The notes under the pieces were generated by a model. That model saw nothing but the letters and a program-made list of their open reading frames with translations, was not told where the DNA came from and ran no database searches. The position numbers were made by a program, and so were the translations under genes. 64,000 nt of DNA from CAVYXZ01 sp963772595 (GTDB lineage: Bacteria > Chloroflexota > Anaerolineae > Aggregatilineales > Phototrophicaceae): contig CAVYXZ010000014.1 of assembly GCA_963772595.1 (NCBI GenBank), forward strand, positions 577,712 to 641,711. The letters are read 5' to 3'. Shown here piece after piece: positions 12,139 through 21,953 of this stretch (the first letter of the stretch is position 1; each line of letters opens with the position of its first letter).

Positions 12139-14286
12139 ATGAAGTTTATCGGACCTATTATCGACTGGCTGGGTCAGAAATCCCCGCCCAGTGATCTTGA
12201 AATGGATAGACGCTATCTGCTGCTCGAACAGGGCCAGCAGAGTAAGCGTGCTGAACAGTACGAAGACGCGCTGGCAAAGTTCGCCGAAGCGCGGCAGCTT
12301 GCCGAAGACCGCGGCGACCATACCGCCCTGGTCGTTATCTCGCTGCACCATGCCGAAACCCTGATCGCCTTGCAGCGTTGGGATGAGGCCGAGCACATGC
12401 TGCTGCACCTGCGGCGTCAGGCTCAGACCGACGGCGAACATAATCACCTGACCTACGTGCTGGTGACATTGGGCACGCTCGAAGAAGGCCGGGGCAACCG
12501 CGACGAAGCCCGCTCCTATTACGAACAGGCGCGCAGTGTTGCCCAGAAGAGCAGCAGCCTGGGCGGTGAAGGCCGCGCGCTGGGCCACCTGGCCGGGATT
12601 TATCTCCAGGAAGACAACGCCAGCTATGCGGTCCATCTGCTGCGCGAAGCCCTGCCCAAGCTCAACATGAGCGGCGACATCGAACTGAGCACCTATTTCA
12701 TCGGTCAGTTTGGCCGCGCCCTGATCCTCAGCGGCCAGGAGGCGGAAGGCGAGCGCCTGCTCTACCGTGCGCTGCGGTTGGCGGAGCAGCTTCATTACCG
12801 CCGCTATGAACGCCTGTGGGCGCTGACCCTTGCCCGGCGCGCGCTCAGCGGCCTGCGCTATGATGAGGCGCTCAAGCTCTACCAGCAGGCGCTGGCCCTC
12901 TTCGACACGGCCAACGACGACGTCAACAAAATCGAGACGCTCTGCGAAACCAGCCGCATCTACCTGTATCAGACGGATTATGAGCTGGCGCTGGATCATG
13001 CGCAGCGGGCGATGGACAGTGCCCAGCAGAACGGCTCCGAATTGCTCCAGGCTATCGCCAGGGGCACCTACGGTATGGTGCTGCACGCCCAGGGCCGCAG
13101 CGACGACGCCATGGCCTACCTGGCACAGGCGGTGAGCAGTGTGCCGATTGATACCCCCCTGCAAATCGAAATCATGCGCAGTCTGGCCGGGGCACAGGCC
13201 CGCACCGGCGCGGTCGGCCACGCCATCAAGACCTACGAGTCAGTGCTGAAAATCACTGCGGATACACCGCTGGAACAGGCGCAGACTCATCTGGAACTGG
13301 GCATTCTCTACGAACAGCAGCGCGATTTGCAGCAGGCTATCGAGCAGTGGAAAGCGGCGCTGACCCTCTTCGAAGGCGAGCGCTACTATGCTCAGGCCGC
13401 ACGGCTCTACTGCGATATTGGCGGGGCGCGGCGCTGGCTCGGCCAGGGCAAACGCGCGCTGAAGGAATACGATCAGGCCCTGATGATGCTCAGTTCGGTC
13501 GATGATCTGGCGACTCGCGGCGTCGTCGTCTCCAACGCGGCGATTGCTTACGCTGATTTGGGCGACGTGGAATCGGCGGAAGCCTTCTTCAAGGAGTCGA
13601 TTCGCATCGCGCAGCAGCTTGAGGACGACAGCGCCGAGGCGACCCGCCTGGGCAATTACGGCTGGTTCCTGCTCTCCATCGGGCGCGGGGCGGTCGCTGT
13701 TCGCCAGCTTGAGCAGTCGCTCAAGCTCAGCCAGCGCCTGGGACTTGACCTGCAAGTCGCGGTCCAGACCGATAATCTGGGCCTGGGCTACGATGTGATG
13801 GGCGATACCGCGCGAGCGCTGACGTATCACCAGCAGGCGCTGGAACTGATCGACACGCTGGATAACGCGCACTGGCAAAACATGATCCAGATCAACCTTG
13901 CCAGCACCCTGCTGCATACCGGCGAAGATGAGGAAGCGCTGGCGCTGTTTACGCAGTGCCTCAATCAGGGCCGTGAGATATCCGACGTCGAGGTCATCGC
14001 CCGCGCCCTGATGGGTCAGGCCCGCGTGGCCCTCAAGCGCGATCAGCCCCAGGCCGTTGATGATCTGCTGCAAGAGGCCATCCACCTCACCCGTCAGAGC
14101 GATCTGCGCCGCTTGCTGGCCGAAGCCTTGCAGCTTCACAGCGAGCAGCAGGCCGCCCTCAACCAGTCCAGCCGCTCGCTGGAACTCTGGGACGAAGCGC
14201 AGAAGCTCTTCAGCATCCTGCAAATGCCCGAAGCGCGGCAAGAGCCGGACTGGCTCGACGAAGCCCAGGCCGAACCGGAAAATTAG
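12139..14286 (+). CDS. Large tetratricopeptide repeat protein
   Basis: The 715-residue protein is made almost wholly of TPR units, with the alternating small/aromatic pattern seen in A-x-x-Y-x-x-A-L-x-L-x-x motifs such as YDEALKLYQQALALFD and TARALTYHQQALELIDTLD. About fifteen repeats fit the length. No kinase, HTH or NACHT domain is present, so it is not an obvious AfsR/SARP or defence protein. No signal peptide. Likely role: scaffold or sensor adaptor in the cytoplasm; partner unknown. The start ATG is behind GCGGAG. The GT1 gene follows 70 bases later in the same direction. Confidence 0.8.
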   Translation: MKFIGPIIDWLGQKSPPSDLEMDRRYLLLEQGQQSKRAEQYEDALAKFAEARQLAEDRGDHTALVVISLHHAETLIALQRWDEAEHMLLHLRRQAQTDGEHNHLTYVLVTLGTLEEGRGNRDEARSYYEQARSVAQKSSSLGGEGRALGHLAGIYLQEDNASYAVHLLREALPKLNMSGDIELSTYFIGQFGRALILSGQEAEGERLLYRALRLAEQLHYRRYERLWALTLARRALSGLRYDEALKLYQQALALFDTANDDVNKIETLCETSRIYLYQTDYELALDHAQRAMDSAQQNGSELLQAIARGTYGMVLHAQGRSDDAMAYLAQAVSSVPIDTPLQIEIMRSLAGAQARTGAVGHAIKTYESVLKITADTPLEQAQTHLELGILYEQQRDLQQAIEQWKAALTLFEGERYYAQAARLYCDIGGARRWLGQGKRALKEYDQALMMLSSVDDLATRGVVVSNAAIAYADLGDVESAEAFFKESIRIAQQLEDDSAEATRLGNYGWFLLSIGRGAVAVRQLEQSLKLSQRLGLDLQVAVQTDNLGLGYDVMGDTARALTYHQQALELIDTLDNAHWQNMIQINLASTLLHTGEDEEALALFTQCLNQGREISDVEVIARALMGQARVALKRDQPQAVDDLLQEAIHLTRQSDLRRLLAEALQLHSEQQAALNQSSRSLELWDEAQKLFSILQMPEARQEPDWLDEAQAEPEN

Positions 14287-14356
14287 ACCCTCCCGCAACC
14301 GGGCTAATCCTACTCAAGTTCCAGAAAGCGCCGTCGCAGCGCGCTACACTGATCCT

Positions 14357-15595
14357 ATGGCGAACATCTGGTGTGTTTCAGCCCCGCTGATGGGGCATCT
14401 CGATTGGGGCGGCTTTCTGAAAACCGCGCAGGTCTTGCGACAGCAGGGCCATGACGTGACCTGGCTGAGCGGGCCGCCGGTGGGCCGGGCGGTCACAGGG
14501 GCCGGGATCCACTTTGTGCCTATCCAGCAGACTGGCTGGCTCTGGCCGCTGCCGCCTACGCCAGACCTGGAGCACATGCCGCCGCAGGAAGCGGTTATGC
14601 TGCGCTACCGCCGCGCGCTGGATACCTGGCTGAGCGAGGATCTGGTCGCCCAGGGGGTCGAAGCGCTGCTGCAACAGGCCGAGCATCTCGGCGTACCCGA
14701 CCTGATCCTCAGCGATCCCTTCCTGAGCGCTGCCGCACTGGCCGCCGAATCGCTTGACGTGCCGCTGGTGGTCTGCGGTTGGCCTGCCCAGGAAACTCTG
14801 GACGAAGACCTGCTCTACCCGGTGCAGAAGGCCCTCAGCGCAGACAGTCAGGGCCGTATTCAGCGTCTGCTGGAGCGCTTCGATTTGCAGGGCCTCAATT
14901 TTGCCAAAGGTCCCACGCCCTCGATACTCAGCCCCCTGCTGCATATCAGCTACTTCACCGAAAGCTGGTACCAATCCGAGATCAACACGATGCTGGATCA
15001 AAACGCCTTCGTCGGTGGTCGTCCCACGCCGCCGCGAGACGATCCGCCGCCGTGGCTGGCCGACATTCCCGCCGAGACTCCGCTGGCGCTGATTACACTC
15101 GGCTCGGTCTTTACGGGCGACCTGGGCTTCTTTAGTTGGGCGGCTCAGGCGGCGGCCCGCGTTGGTCTGCTGCCCATCGTGGTCATCGGCTGGAACCCGA
15201 TCACCCCGGAGGCCAAGTCCGAACTGATCGCCGCGCTGCCCAGGGGGTCGCGCCTGCTCAACTGGGTCGATTTCGATCAGGTCCTGCCGCGCACCCGCCT
15301 GATTGTGCATCACGGCGGCATGGGGACAACTCACGCCGCTGCCGTGCATGGCATCCCACAGATGGTGGTGCCGCACGCCGCCGATCAACGCGGTCAGGCC
15401 CGTCGGGTGGCCCAGGCCAAGATCGGCCTCAACCTCAGCGCGCACGATGTCCGCAATGGGGCGCTGCTGGACGGCGCACAGGCCCTGCTCAAGGACCCGC
15501 AGGTGCAGGCCAACGCCCGCGACTTCGCCACCGAGATGGCCGCGCTCGGCGGTCCCGCCCGCGCCGCCGAACTGATTATTGAGACGCTGAATTGA
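14357..15595 (+). CDS. GT1-family glycosyltransferase (UGT/MGT-like)
   Basis: A 412-residue nucleotide-sugar glycosyltransferase of the GT-B fold. The N-domain begins MANIWCVSAPLMGHLDWGGF, the usual glycine/His loop for the acceptor. The C-domain has LITLGSVF and the donor-binding block HHGGMGTTHAAAVHGIPQ near 318 with PHAADQRGQARRV. MGT-type enzymes glycosylate small lipophilic molecules such as macrolides, sterols or carotenoids. The open frame continues upstream of 14357 but that part belongs to another frame of the TPR gene; MANIW is the family-like start, though the ribosome site is weak. Confidence 0.85.
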   Translation: MANIWCVSAPLMGHLDWGGFLKTAQVLRQQGHDVTWLSGPPVGRAVTGAGIHFVPIQQTGWLWPLPPTPDLEHMPPQEAVMLRYRRALDTWLSEDLVAQGVEALLQQAEHLGVPDLILSDPFLSAAALAAESLDVPLVVCGWPAQETLDEDLLYPVQKALSADSQGRIQRLLERFDLQGLNFAKGPTPSILSPLLHISYFTESWYQSEINTMLDQNAFVGGRPTPPRDDPPPWLADIPAETPLALITLGSVFTGDLGFFSWAAQAAARVGLLPIVVIGWNPITPEAKSELIAALPRGSRLLNWVDFDQVLPRTRLIVHHGGMGTTHAAAVHGIPQMVVPHAADQRGQARRVAQAKIGLNLSAHDVRNGALLDGAQALLKDPQVQANARDFATEMAALGGPARAAELIIETLN

Positions 15596-16334
15596 CACAA
15601 ATTCTGGTGGCTTTGCCCCAGCCCCCACCGGGAGATGGGATCTCCTGGACCTCTTTCTCATGATTCAAATCGGTAATGGGGTGCAGGGGATGATTCCCCT
15701 GCCGGGGCATGGGGCAGCGCCCCATATTTTTCAGGGTCTTTCTGGTTTCTGTCCCGCGATACGAAGACGATAGCTGACTGAAGCTGGCCGCGTCACTGCC
15801 CAGCGCCACCGGACTCAGCCAGTCGCCAACCGCTGCCGGAGCCTGATGCAGCAGAATCTGCAAGCGAGTCATCACGGCATCGCTGCACCCCGCCCCCCAA
15901 TCGCGCAGCAGCAGGCGCGTCTCGTCCGTTTCTTGCCAACCGAGGCTGAGTCCCGCATCCAGCAGCATCCCCTCCCAGGCATACGCGGCATAATAACGCT
16001 GCGGAGTCCCGGCGCGCAAGGAGTAGAAGGCCTGCACATAAAACGCGGCCCGTTCGTCATCGGGCACCAGCAGATCTTCGACCAGCAGCCAGCCGCCCGG
16101 CAGAAGCAGTCCAGCACAGTGGCGCAGCAGATCAAAGGCATCCGGCAGCCCAGCTGTCACGTCCCGGCAGACGATCAGCGCGAAACGTGAATCGCCAGTG
16201 GGCAGCGAGCCAACTTCCGCGCGCTCAAGCTGAGGGAAACGCTGAGTCAGGGCCGCGTCCGGCTCGCCCAGCAGCAGCACGGCTGAATCCGGCGCGAGAC
16301 TGTGAATCAGGCTGTCGTAATTGTGCGCTGACAT
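15576..16334 (-). CDS. SAM-dependent methyltransferase-like protein, C-terminus probably unnatural
   Basis: Residues 1 to about 180 resemble a compact class I methyltransferase lacking a clear GxGxG loop: AVLLLGEPDAALTQ as motif I, FALIVCRDVTAG as the Asp strand and LLLPGGWLLVEDLL as the post-III strand. After about residue 195 the frame runs into a hairpin-rich repeat (15631-15725), and the last 60 residues look like translated repeat. Either the gene end was displaced by the repeat or a one-base error hides the stop. It is divergent from the GT39-like gene. Confidence 0.6.
   Translation of the reverse strand: MSAHNYDSLIHSLAPDSAVLLLGEPDAALTQRFPQLERAEVGSLPTGDSRFALIVCRDVTAGLPDAFDLLRHCAGLLLPGGWLLVEDLLVPDDERAAFYVQAFYSLRAGTPQRYYAAYAWEGMLLDAGLSLGWQETDETRLLLRDWGAGCSDAVMTRLQILLHQAPAAVGDWLSPVALGSDAASFSQLSSSYRGTETRKTLKNMGRCPMPRQGNHPLHPITDLNHEKEVQEIPSPGGGWGKATRICVNSASQ
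15631..15725. repeat. Cluster of three short hairpins between convergent genes
   Basis: Three exact stem-loops occur in a row: GGAGAT-GGG-ATCTCC (15631-15645), GCAGGGGA-TGAT-TCCCCTGC (15683-15702) and ATGGGGC-AGC-GCCCCAT (15709-15725). The layout is like a dispersed REP-type palindromic element. No poly-T tract makes it a normal terminator. Confidence 0.5.
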
Positions 16335-16387
16335 GCGTCCTCCTCAAGGCTATAATACCCAGGATAATCGCAGCCCCTGGGAGCGCA

Positions 16388-18299
16388 ATGCTGACTCGCG
16401 CACAAACGAAGACGAACACACCGATGAACGGCCAGCAAACGGCTGCGCTGTACGGCTTCATCACCAGCCGCCGCAACTGGCTGCTCGTGATCCCGGTGCT
16501 GCTGCTCTCGACACTGCTCACCGTACCGCATCTCAACGGCGCGTTCTGGGTCGATGAGGTCATCACGGTGCAGCGGGCCGGGTCTCCGATCAACGGCGGC
16601 CCCTTCTCGCCCGCGCAGATCTGGAATCATACCGCCACCACCAGCTATGACCAGGTGCCTGGCTATTATATGCTGGTCAGCATCTGGGATAACCAGCTCG
16701 GCTTCAGCGAATTTTCGACACGCCTGTTTTCGATGATGGTCGGCCTGCTGGCGATTGCGCTGGTCTACCGCATGGGCCGGGCGATGCACTCGCCGCTAGC
16801 CGGACTGGGCGCGGCGACCGCGCTGGCCGTCAGCGAGCACATGATCAAGTTCATGCACGAAGGCCGCACTTATGCCCTGTTGGTGCTGCTGGGCGCGCTG
16901 CTGATCTGGTGCTACTGGCGGCTGCTCAAGGGGCATCGCTCCTGGTGGGTGCAGGGCGGGCTGCTGCTGGCGGCAGTGGGCCTGCTCTATTCGCACTATT
17001 TTGCCTCGCTGCTGGTCTTCAGCGTCTGTGCCTATCATCTGTTCTTCGTGCGCAAAGACCGCGAATGGTGGCGCGTGGTGGTCATCATGGGCATTGCCGG
17101 AGCGCTATTTTTACCCTGGGTGATCCCCAATTTTGACGCCGTGCAGGGTGCGAACAATCAGGGCTGGCGGCAGGCGATGGCGATGACCGCGCCGGAACTG
17201 ACCAACGAAGTCCTGACCTTCTTCGGCAACGGCAGTCTGGCGATGCTGCTGCTGATCGGCGTCTTCGCCCTGCAACTGCGCCGCCCGACCAACCGCCTGC
17301 TGTGGTTCATGCTGATCGCGCCGGTGGTCCTGGGCCTGATCGTCAACCTCTGGCTGGGGATGCTGGTCTCCAGCAAGTTTTATCTCTACCTCTGGGTGCC
17401 GCTGGCGCTGCTCTTCGGTATCGGTCTGGCGGGGGTCGCCCGGCGCGGCCTGCACCCGGCCTACATTCTGGTCCCCTGGCTGCTGGTCGGGCACCTGGGT
17501 CGTCGTGAACGCGCAGGAGGACCCGGTCAAATACATCGCCTGGGATGTGCTGCACAGGCAACTCGCCGGGCAGACCACCCGCGACGACAGCATCATCTTC
17601 CACCTGCAAGCCACCGATTGGGATGGCGCGCACGAGCGCGGCATCGAGTATTACTTCTACGATTTCCCGCGCGATCCCGCAGATGGTCTGGTCCTGGCCG
17701 CACGCCTCCGACGAAGTCTACGTCAACGGTATCCGCTCGGCCATCGAAGGCAAGGCGCGCGTCTGGAGCAGCTATGATCCGCAGCACGCCCCGGCACGCA
17801 TCGGCAGCCGTCTTCGAACCGATCATGCGCGATGCAGGCTTCGCCAACTGCGGCCCGGTTGCCCGTGAGCCGCTGATGAACGTGGACCTCTACACCCGCC
17901 CGCCGCAGGACGGTTTCAACTTCGATTTCGGCGCGGACCAGTATACCGAGGGCATCCAGATGGCGCCTGCGCGGCGACATCACCCAGCTCTACAACGGCA
18001 GTCTGCTGATCCCGCTGGGCTGGCAGATGGGCGATGAAGTGCCAGTGAACACCTACTCCTACAGCCTGCACATCCTGGATTCCAGCGGCGCGCTGGCGGC
18101 CCAGGCCGATTTCGGCTTCCCGCCCGATCACGATTACGGCTGCCGGGCTGTCAAGCTCGATACGCAGGACCTGCCCGCCGGAGACTACAGTCTGTCGCTG
18201 GTCGTCTATGCCTGGGAAAACGGGCAACGTCTGGACGCCGTCAACGCAGGCAGTGACAGCGGCGATCACATCGACCTCGAAACCCTTCACGTAGGCTGA
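16388..18299 (+). pseudogene. GT39-like membrane glycosyltransferase, interrupted by four apparent frameshifts
   Basis: The N-terminal 370 residues are intact: a membrane segment (LLVIPVLLLSTLLTV), then FWVDEVITVQRAG, the acidic first-loop motif of GT39/ArnT-type transferases, and about eight further hydrophobic spans. These enzymes move sugars or mannose from lipid carriers. Beyond about 17,490 the protein continues through other frames: AQEDPVKYIAWDVLHRQLAG, then SDEVYVNGIRSAIEGKARVW, then FEPIMRDAGFANCG, then NGSLLIPLGWQMGDEV to the stop. Each break can be removed by deleting one G or C (near 17,490, 17,690, 17,800 and 17,965), so sequence error is likelier than decay. The start is ATG 16388 behind GGGAG. 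The stop lies one base before queG. Confidence 0.75.
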
Positions 18300-18300
18300 T

Positions 18301-19422
18301 ATGCGGCTGGCCGCCGATGCCCTGCGCGCTCAGGCCCTGGCCCTGGGCTTCAATCTGGTCGGCATCACCCCGGCGGAACCCTCGCCCACGCTGGACGCTT
18401 ACCTGCGCTGGATCGACCAGGGGATGCACGGCACGATGCCTACATGGCCCGCCCGGATCGTCAGGCCCGTCGCCGTGACCTGAACGTGATCCTGCCCGGC
18501 GCGCAGTCGCTGCTGCTCGTCGGCCTGGATTACCGCAGCGATGCTGATCCCGAAGCGGCGCTGCAAGACCCGGCACGCGGGCGCATCGCCAGCTATGCCT
18601 GGAATCTCGACTATCACGACCTGATGCTGCCGCGCCTGGAATCTCTGGCGGCCTGGATGACAGCAGATCGAGCGGCACCCAGCGCTGCTACGTCGATACC
18701 GGAGCCATCCTGGAACGCAGCCATGCGCAGCAGGCCGGGCTGGGCTTCATCGGCAAGAACACCATGCTGATCCATCCGCGCCGGGGCAGTTATTTTTTCC
18801 TGGGCGAGATCCTAACCGACGCTCGAATTCGATCAGCTACGATCCGCCCCATCGTCCGACGATGTGCGGCTCCTGCACGCGCTGCCTCAATGCCTGCCCA
18901 ACCGATGCTTTCGCACAGCCTTACGTGCTGGATTCGCGGCGCTGCATCAGCTACCTGACGATTGAGCATAAGGGCTGGATCGAGCGCGACCTGCGCCCGC
19001 TGATGGGCAACTGGATTTACGGCTGCGATGTCTGCCAGGACGTCTGCCCCTTCCAGCGCTTCGCCCTGCCCACCACCGAACTGGACTTTTTGCCCGCCGG
19101 GATCGAACTCCGCCGCGCCTATGCTGGTCGATGTGCTGGCCCTGGACGAGGCCGCCTTCAAGACGCGCTATCGTGGATCGCCCATCCACCGCATCGGGCG
19201 TGACCGCTTGATCCGTAACGCCTGCATCGCGGCGGGCAATGGCCGGGTTGAGGTCGCCCTCCCCCCGTTGACGGCTCTGCTGGATGATCCGAACCCCTTG
19301 GTGCGTGGACATGCCGCCTGGGCGCTGGCCCAGTTCGAAGCCTTCGCAGCCGCTCAAACGACCTCGCCGCCCGTGAATCCGACCCCGACGTCCTGGCCGA
19401 AATTCACGCACTTAACCTGTAA
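18301..19422 (+). pseudogene. queG: Epoxyqueuosine reductase QueG, interrupted frame
   Basis: QueG reduces epoxyqueuosine to queuosine in tRNA, using cobalamin and two [4Fe-4S] clusters. Readable pieces in order: ALALGFNLVGITPAEPS at the N-terminus, YMARPDRQARRRDLN, YVDTGAILERSHAQQAG with GFIGKNTMLIHPRRGSYF, the ferredoxin-like cluster MCGSCTRCLNACPTDAF, CDVCQDVCPFQRF, and a C-terminal HEAT-like end (LDDPNPLVRGHAAWALAQFE). The order and total length of about 374 codons match full-length QueG, but at least five one-base frame changes separate the pieces. The end at 19422 assumes the last frame (LAEIHALNL then stop). Its start is one base after the GT39-like stop, suggesting co-transcription. 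Confidence 0.8.
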
Positions 19423-19442
19423 AACCCATGACAAATGTCAGC

Positions 19443-19471
19443 TAGACGCCATACCCATAGGGGTATATAAT
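19443..19471 (+). promoter_or_regulatory. Copper-responsive promoter with CsoR-like operator in the spacer
   Basis: TAGACG (19443-19448) and TATAAT (19466-19471) are 17 bases apart. The spacer holds the exact palindrome ATACCC-ATAG-GGGTAT (19451-19466), which fits the G-tract/TACCC symmetry of CsoR operators. Repressor binding there would block polymerase. No csoR gene is in the window. Confidence 0.6.
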
Positions 19472-19500
19472 AGATACATGTATGGTTAAGGAGGCGTCAT

Positions 19501-19704
19501 ATGACAAGCAAGACATTTCAGGTTCCGAATATCGGCTGCGATGGCTGCGTGCGCACGGTTGAGGCCGAGCTGAAGCAGATCAGCGGGGTGCAGAGCGCTC
19601 ACGCCGAGCTAGACAGCAAAATGGTCACGGTCGAATGGGACGATCCGGCGAATTGGGATCAGATTGTCGATGCCCTCACCGAGATCGAGTATCCGCCCGC
19701 CTGA
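19501..19704 (+). CDS. copZ: Heavy-metal-associated (HMA) domain protein, CopZ-like copper chaperone
   Basis: A 67-residue single HMA domain of ferredoxin-like fold. The metal site is IGCDGC (Cys-x-x-Cys) in the first loop near residues 13-16, with the usual HAELDSKMVTVEW strand after it. Such chaperones carry Cu(I) to P1B ATPases in the cytoplasm. The ATG has an excellent AAGGAGG site six bases upstream, a palindromic operator in its promoter and its own terminator, so it is a single-gene unit. A copper ATPase gene lies convergent to it and carries the same operator type, which supports a copper role. Confidence 0.85.
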   Translation: MTSKTFQVPNIGCDGCVRTVEAELKQISGVQSAHAELDSKMVTVEWDDPANWDQIVDALTEIEYPPA

Positions 19705-19725
19705 TTGCAGGCCTTCAGTACAGCG

Positions 19726-19753
19726 AAAAGGGACCCCGCGAGGTCCCTTTTTT
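19726..19753 (+). terminator. Rho-independent terminator after the copper chaperone
   Basis: AAAGGGACC pairs exactly with GGTCCCTTT around a six-base loop, followed by further T residues, 22 bases past the stop. Confidence 0.85.
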
Positions 19754-19783
19754 GTGTCTGTGGCATCCCATCGTCACTGTAGG

Positions 19784-19803
19784 GGGTACAACATGTTGTG
19801 CCC
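19784..19803. other. 20-base near-perfect palindrome between the convergent copper genes
   Basis: GGGTACAACA faces TGTTGTGCCC with one mismatch. It lies 23 bases downstream of the ATPase stop and has no T tract. It may be an operator or a transcript-end hairpin; I cannot assign it. Confidence 0.3.
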
Positions 19804-19825
19804 ATTGCGTGAAGAAACACCTTCC

Positions 19826-21855
19826 TTAACCAGCATCCGCCAGCGGCAGGCGGCGCAGCAGCTGCGCGTTGATCGCCACGATGACCGTGCTCAACGACAT
19901 CAGGGCCGCGCCCACCGCAGGCGGGAAGGTGATGCCTACAGGAGCCAGCACCCCCGCGGCCAGCGGGATCGCAATCACGTTGTAGCCAGTGGCCCAGGCC
20001 AGATTCTGGCGCATCTTATTGTAAGTCGCCCGGCTGAGGCGCAGAATTTTCACGATGTCCAGCGGATTCGAGCGTACCAGAATGATCCCCGCGCTCTCAA
20101 TCGCCACGTCGGTCCCGGCCCCGATGGCGATACCGACATCCGCCGTCACCAGCGCCGGAGCATCATTGACTCCGTCACCGACCATCGCCACCTTCTGACC
20201 CTCTTGCTGCAATGCCTTGATCTTATCGGCCTTGTGTTCCGGCAGGACCTCGGCGAAGTAGCTATCAATCGCCAGTTCGCGCGCCACCGCCGCCGCTACC
20301 GCTTCGCTGTCCCCGGTCAGCATTGCTACTTTCAAGCCCAGATCGTGAAGCTGCCGCACCGCCTCGCGGCTCTCCTCACGGATCACGTCGGCGATAGCAA
20401 AGAGCGCCACCGGCCCCTCACTGCGCGCCAGATAGATCACCGCCTGCCCCTGCGATTCGGCCTGCTCGCGTGCCGAGGCCAGCGGATCCGGCACACTCCA
20501 GCCTTCCTGTTCCAGCAGACGCGGTCCGCCCAGAGAGTAAGTCTCGCCCTCGACCTCGGCTTTCACGCCCCGACCCGGCAGATTCTCAAAACCGCTGACC
20601 GACGACGCCGCAGTCCCGTTTTCCGATGCCTTCGCCCGGATCGCCTGCGCAATCGGATGCTCGCTGTCGCCCTCCAGGCCAGCTGCCAGCGCTAACACTT
20701 CGGCCTCGCTCATGCCTGACGCTGTGATGGCGACCACGCCCTGCTCGCCGCGTGTCAGCGTCCCGGTCTTGTCGAAGACAATCACGTCCAGGTCACGTGC
20801 GGACTTTCCAGCGCCATACGATCCCGTATCAGCAGGCCATTGCGCGCCGCCAGCGCCGTCGAGATGGCGATCACCAGCGGCACTGCCAGCCCCAGCGCAT
20901 GCGGGCAGGTGATGACCACCACACCCACCGCGAAGCGCAGCGCCATCGGCAGATCATGACTGACCAGCAACCAGATCGACCAGCGTGAGCAGCCCGGCGG
21001 CGATGGCGATGTAGGTCAGAACCATGGCCGCCTGCTGCGCCAGGGTCTGCGCGCGCGATTTGCTCTGCTGGGCCTCGTCCACCAGCCGCATGATGCCGGA
21101 AAGCGCCGTCTCGTCGCCCACCTGAGTGATCTCGATACGCAGCGCGCTGCTCTGGTTGACCGTCCCGCCGATGACTTTATCGCCCGGCTCCTTATCAACC
21201 GGGCGGCTCTCGCCGGTAATCATCAACTCGTTGACCTTGCTCGTGCCTTCGTAGACCTCGCCGTCCGCCGGGATACTTGCGCCGGGCCGCAGCAGCACCC
21301 GCTCGCCCACCTTAAGCGCGCTCGACCGGCACCGTCTCGGTCCCGCCGTCGTCGAGAATGCGTTCGGCCTCGTCCGGCAGCAGCTTCGCCAGCTCGCGCA
21401 GCGCCCCCTGCGCCTGCCCCACGCTGCGCATCTCGATCCAGTGACCCAGCAGCATCACGTCCACCAGCGTCGCCAGTTCCCAGTAGAAGCTGTCCGCTTC
21501 AGGCAGCAGAAGCTGCGCGCCCAGGCTGTAGGCATAGGCCACCGTGATCGCCAGCGCCACCAGCGTCATCATGCCCGGCTGACGCTGCTGAAGCTCACCG
21601 CGCGCCATCTGCAAGAAGACGATCCCACCATAGAAATAGATGATCGTGCTGAACAGGGCCGGGATCCAGGCTTGCAGCGGAAGCTCCGGGCATGGAAGCC
21701 CAGCAGATATTGCAGCATCGGGGAATACAGAAGCACCGGGATCGACAGCAGCAGCGAGCCGAAGAAGCGGTTGCGCATCAGCGTCGCGTGACCGGCGTGC
21801 ATCCCCGCCCGCAGTCGATCTGGTGTTCGATTGTGTTGCGATGGCTGTGTTCCAT
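19826..21855 (-). pseudogene. copB: P1B-type copper ATPase (CopB-like, CPH motif), interrupted frame
   Basis: Five overlapping pieces rebuild a heavy-metal P-type ATPase of about 676 residues: a His-containing N-terminus (MEHSHRNTIEHQ), MRNRFFGSLLLSIPVLLYSP, the actuator region with MITGESRPVDK and TVNQSS, the metal-site helix VVVITCPHALGLAVPL, the phosphorylation site VFDKTGTLTRGEQG, GDSEHPIA, and MVGDGVNDAPAL. The CPH motif (not CPC) marks the P1B-3/CopB type, which exports Cu from the cytoplasm. Frame breaks fall near 20,780, 20,960, 21,310, 21,690 and 21,800. ATG 21855 follows GGAGGAG by seven bases. Two CsoR-like palindromes lie just upstream. Confidence 0.82.
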
Positions 21856-21870
21856 CCGAAAACTCCTCCA

Positions 21871-21890
21871 ATATACCCCTATGGGTATAT
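21871..21890. promoter_or_regulatory. CsoR-like operator 1 of the copper ATPase gene
   Basis: ATATACCC-CTAT-GGGTATAT is an exact 8-bp inverted repeat with a four-base spacer, 15 bases before the ATPase start. It shares the TACCC-N4-GGGTA core with the copZ operator. Confidence 0.6.
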
Positions 21891-21898
21891 AGCTTAGC

Positions 21899-21913
21899 AT
21901 ACCCCAGGGGTAT
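21899..21913. promoter_or_regulatory. CsoR-like operator 2 of the copper ATPase gene
   Basis: ATACCCC-A-GGGGTAT is an exact palindrome with a shorter spacer than operator 1, eight bases further upstream. On the reverse strand it follows a TTGATA-like -35 box. Confidence 0.5.
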
Positions 21914-21953
21914 ATCAAGGGCTTTACGGACCCGATTTATGCACGTCTGTAAT

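Noticed and set aside
12004..15661. Reverse-strand frames of 350-430 codons opposite the TPR and GT1 genes
   Set aside because: They follow the codon pattern of the forward genes and have no domain resemblance.
17490..17970. Programmed ribosomal frameshifting in the GT39-like gene
   Set aside because: Four shifts in 500 bases without slippery heptamers, each curable by removing one G or C, fit sequence error far better.
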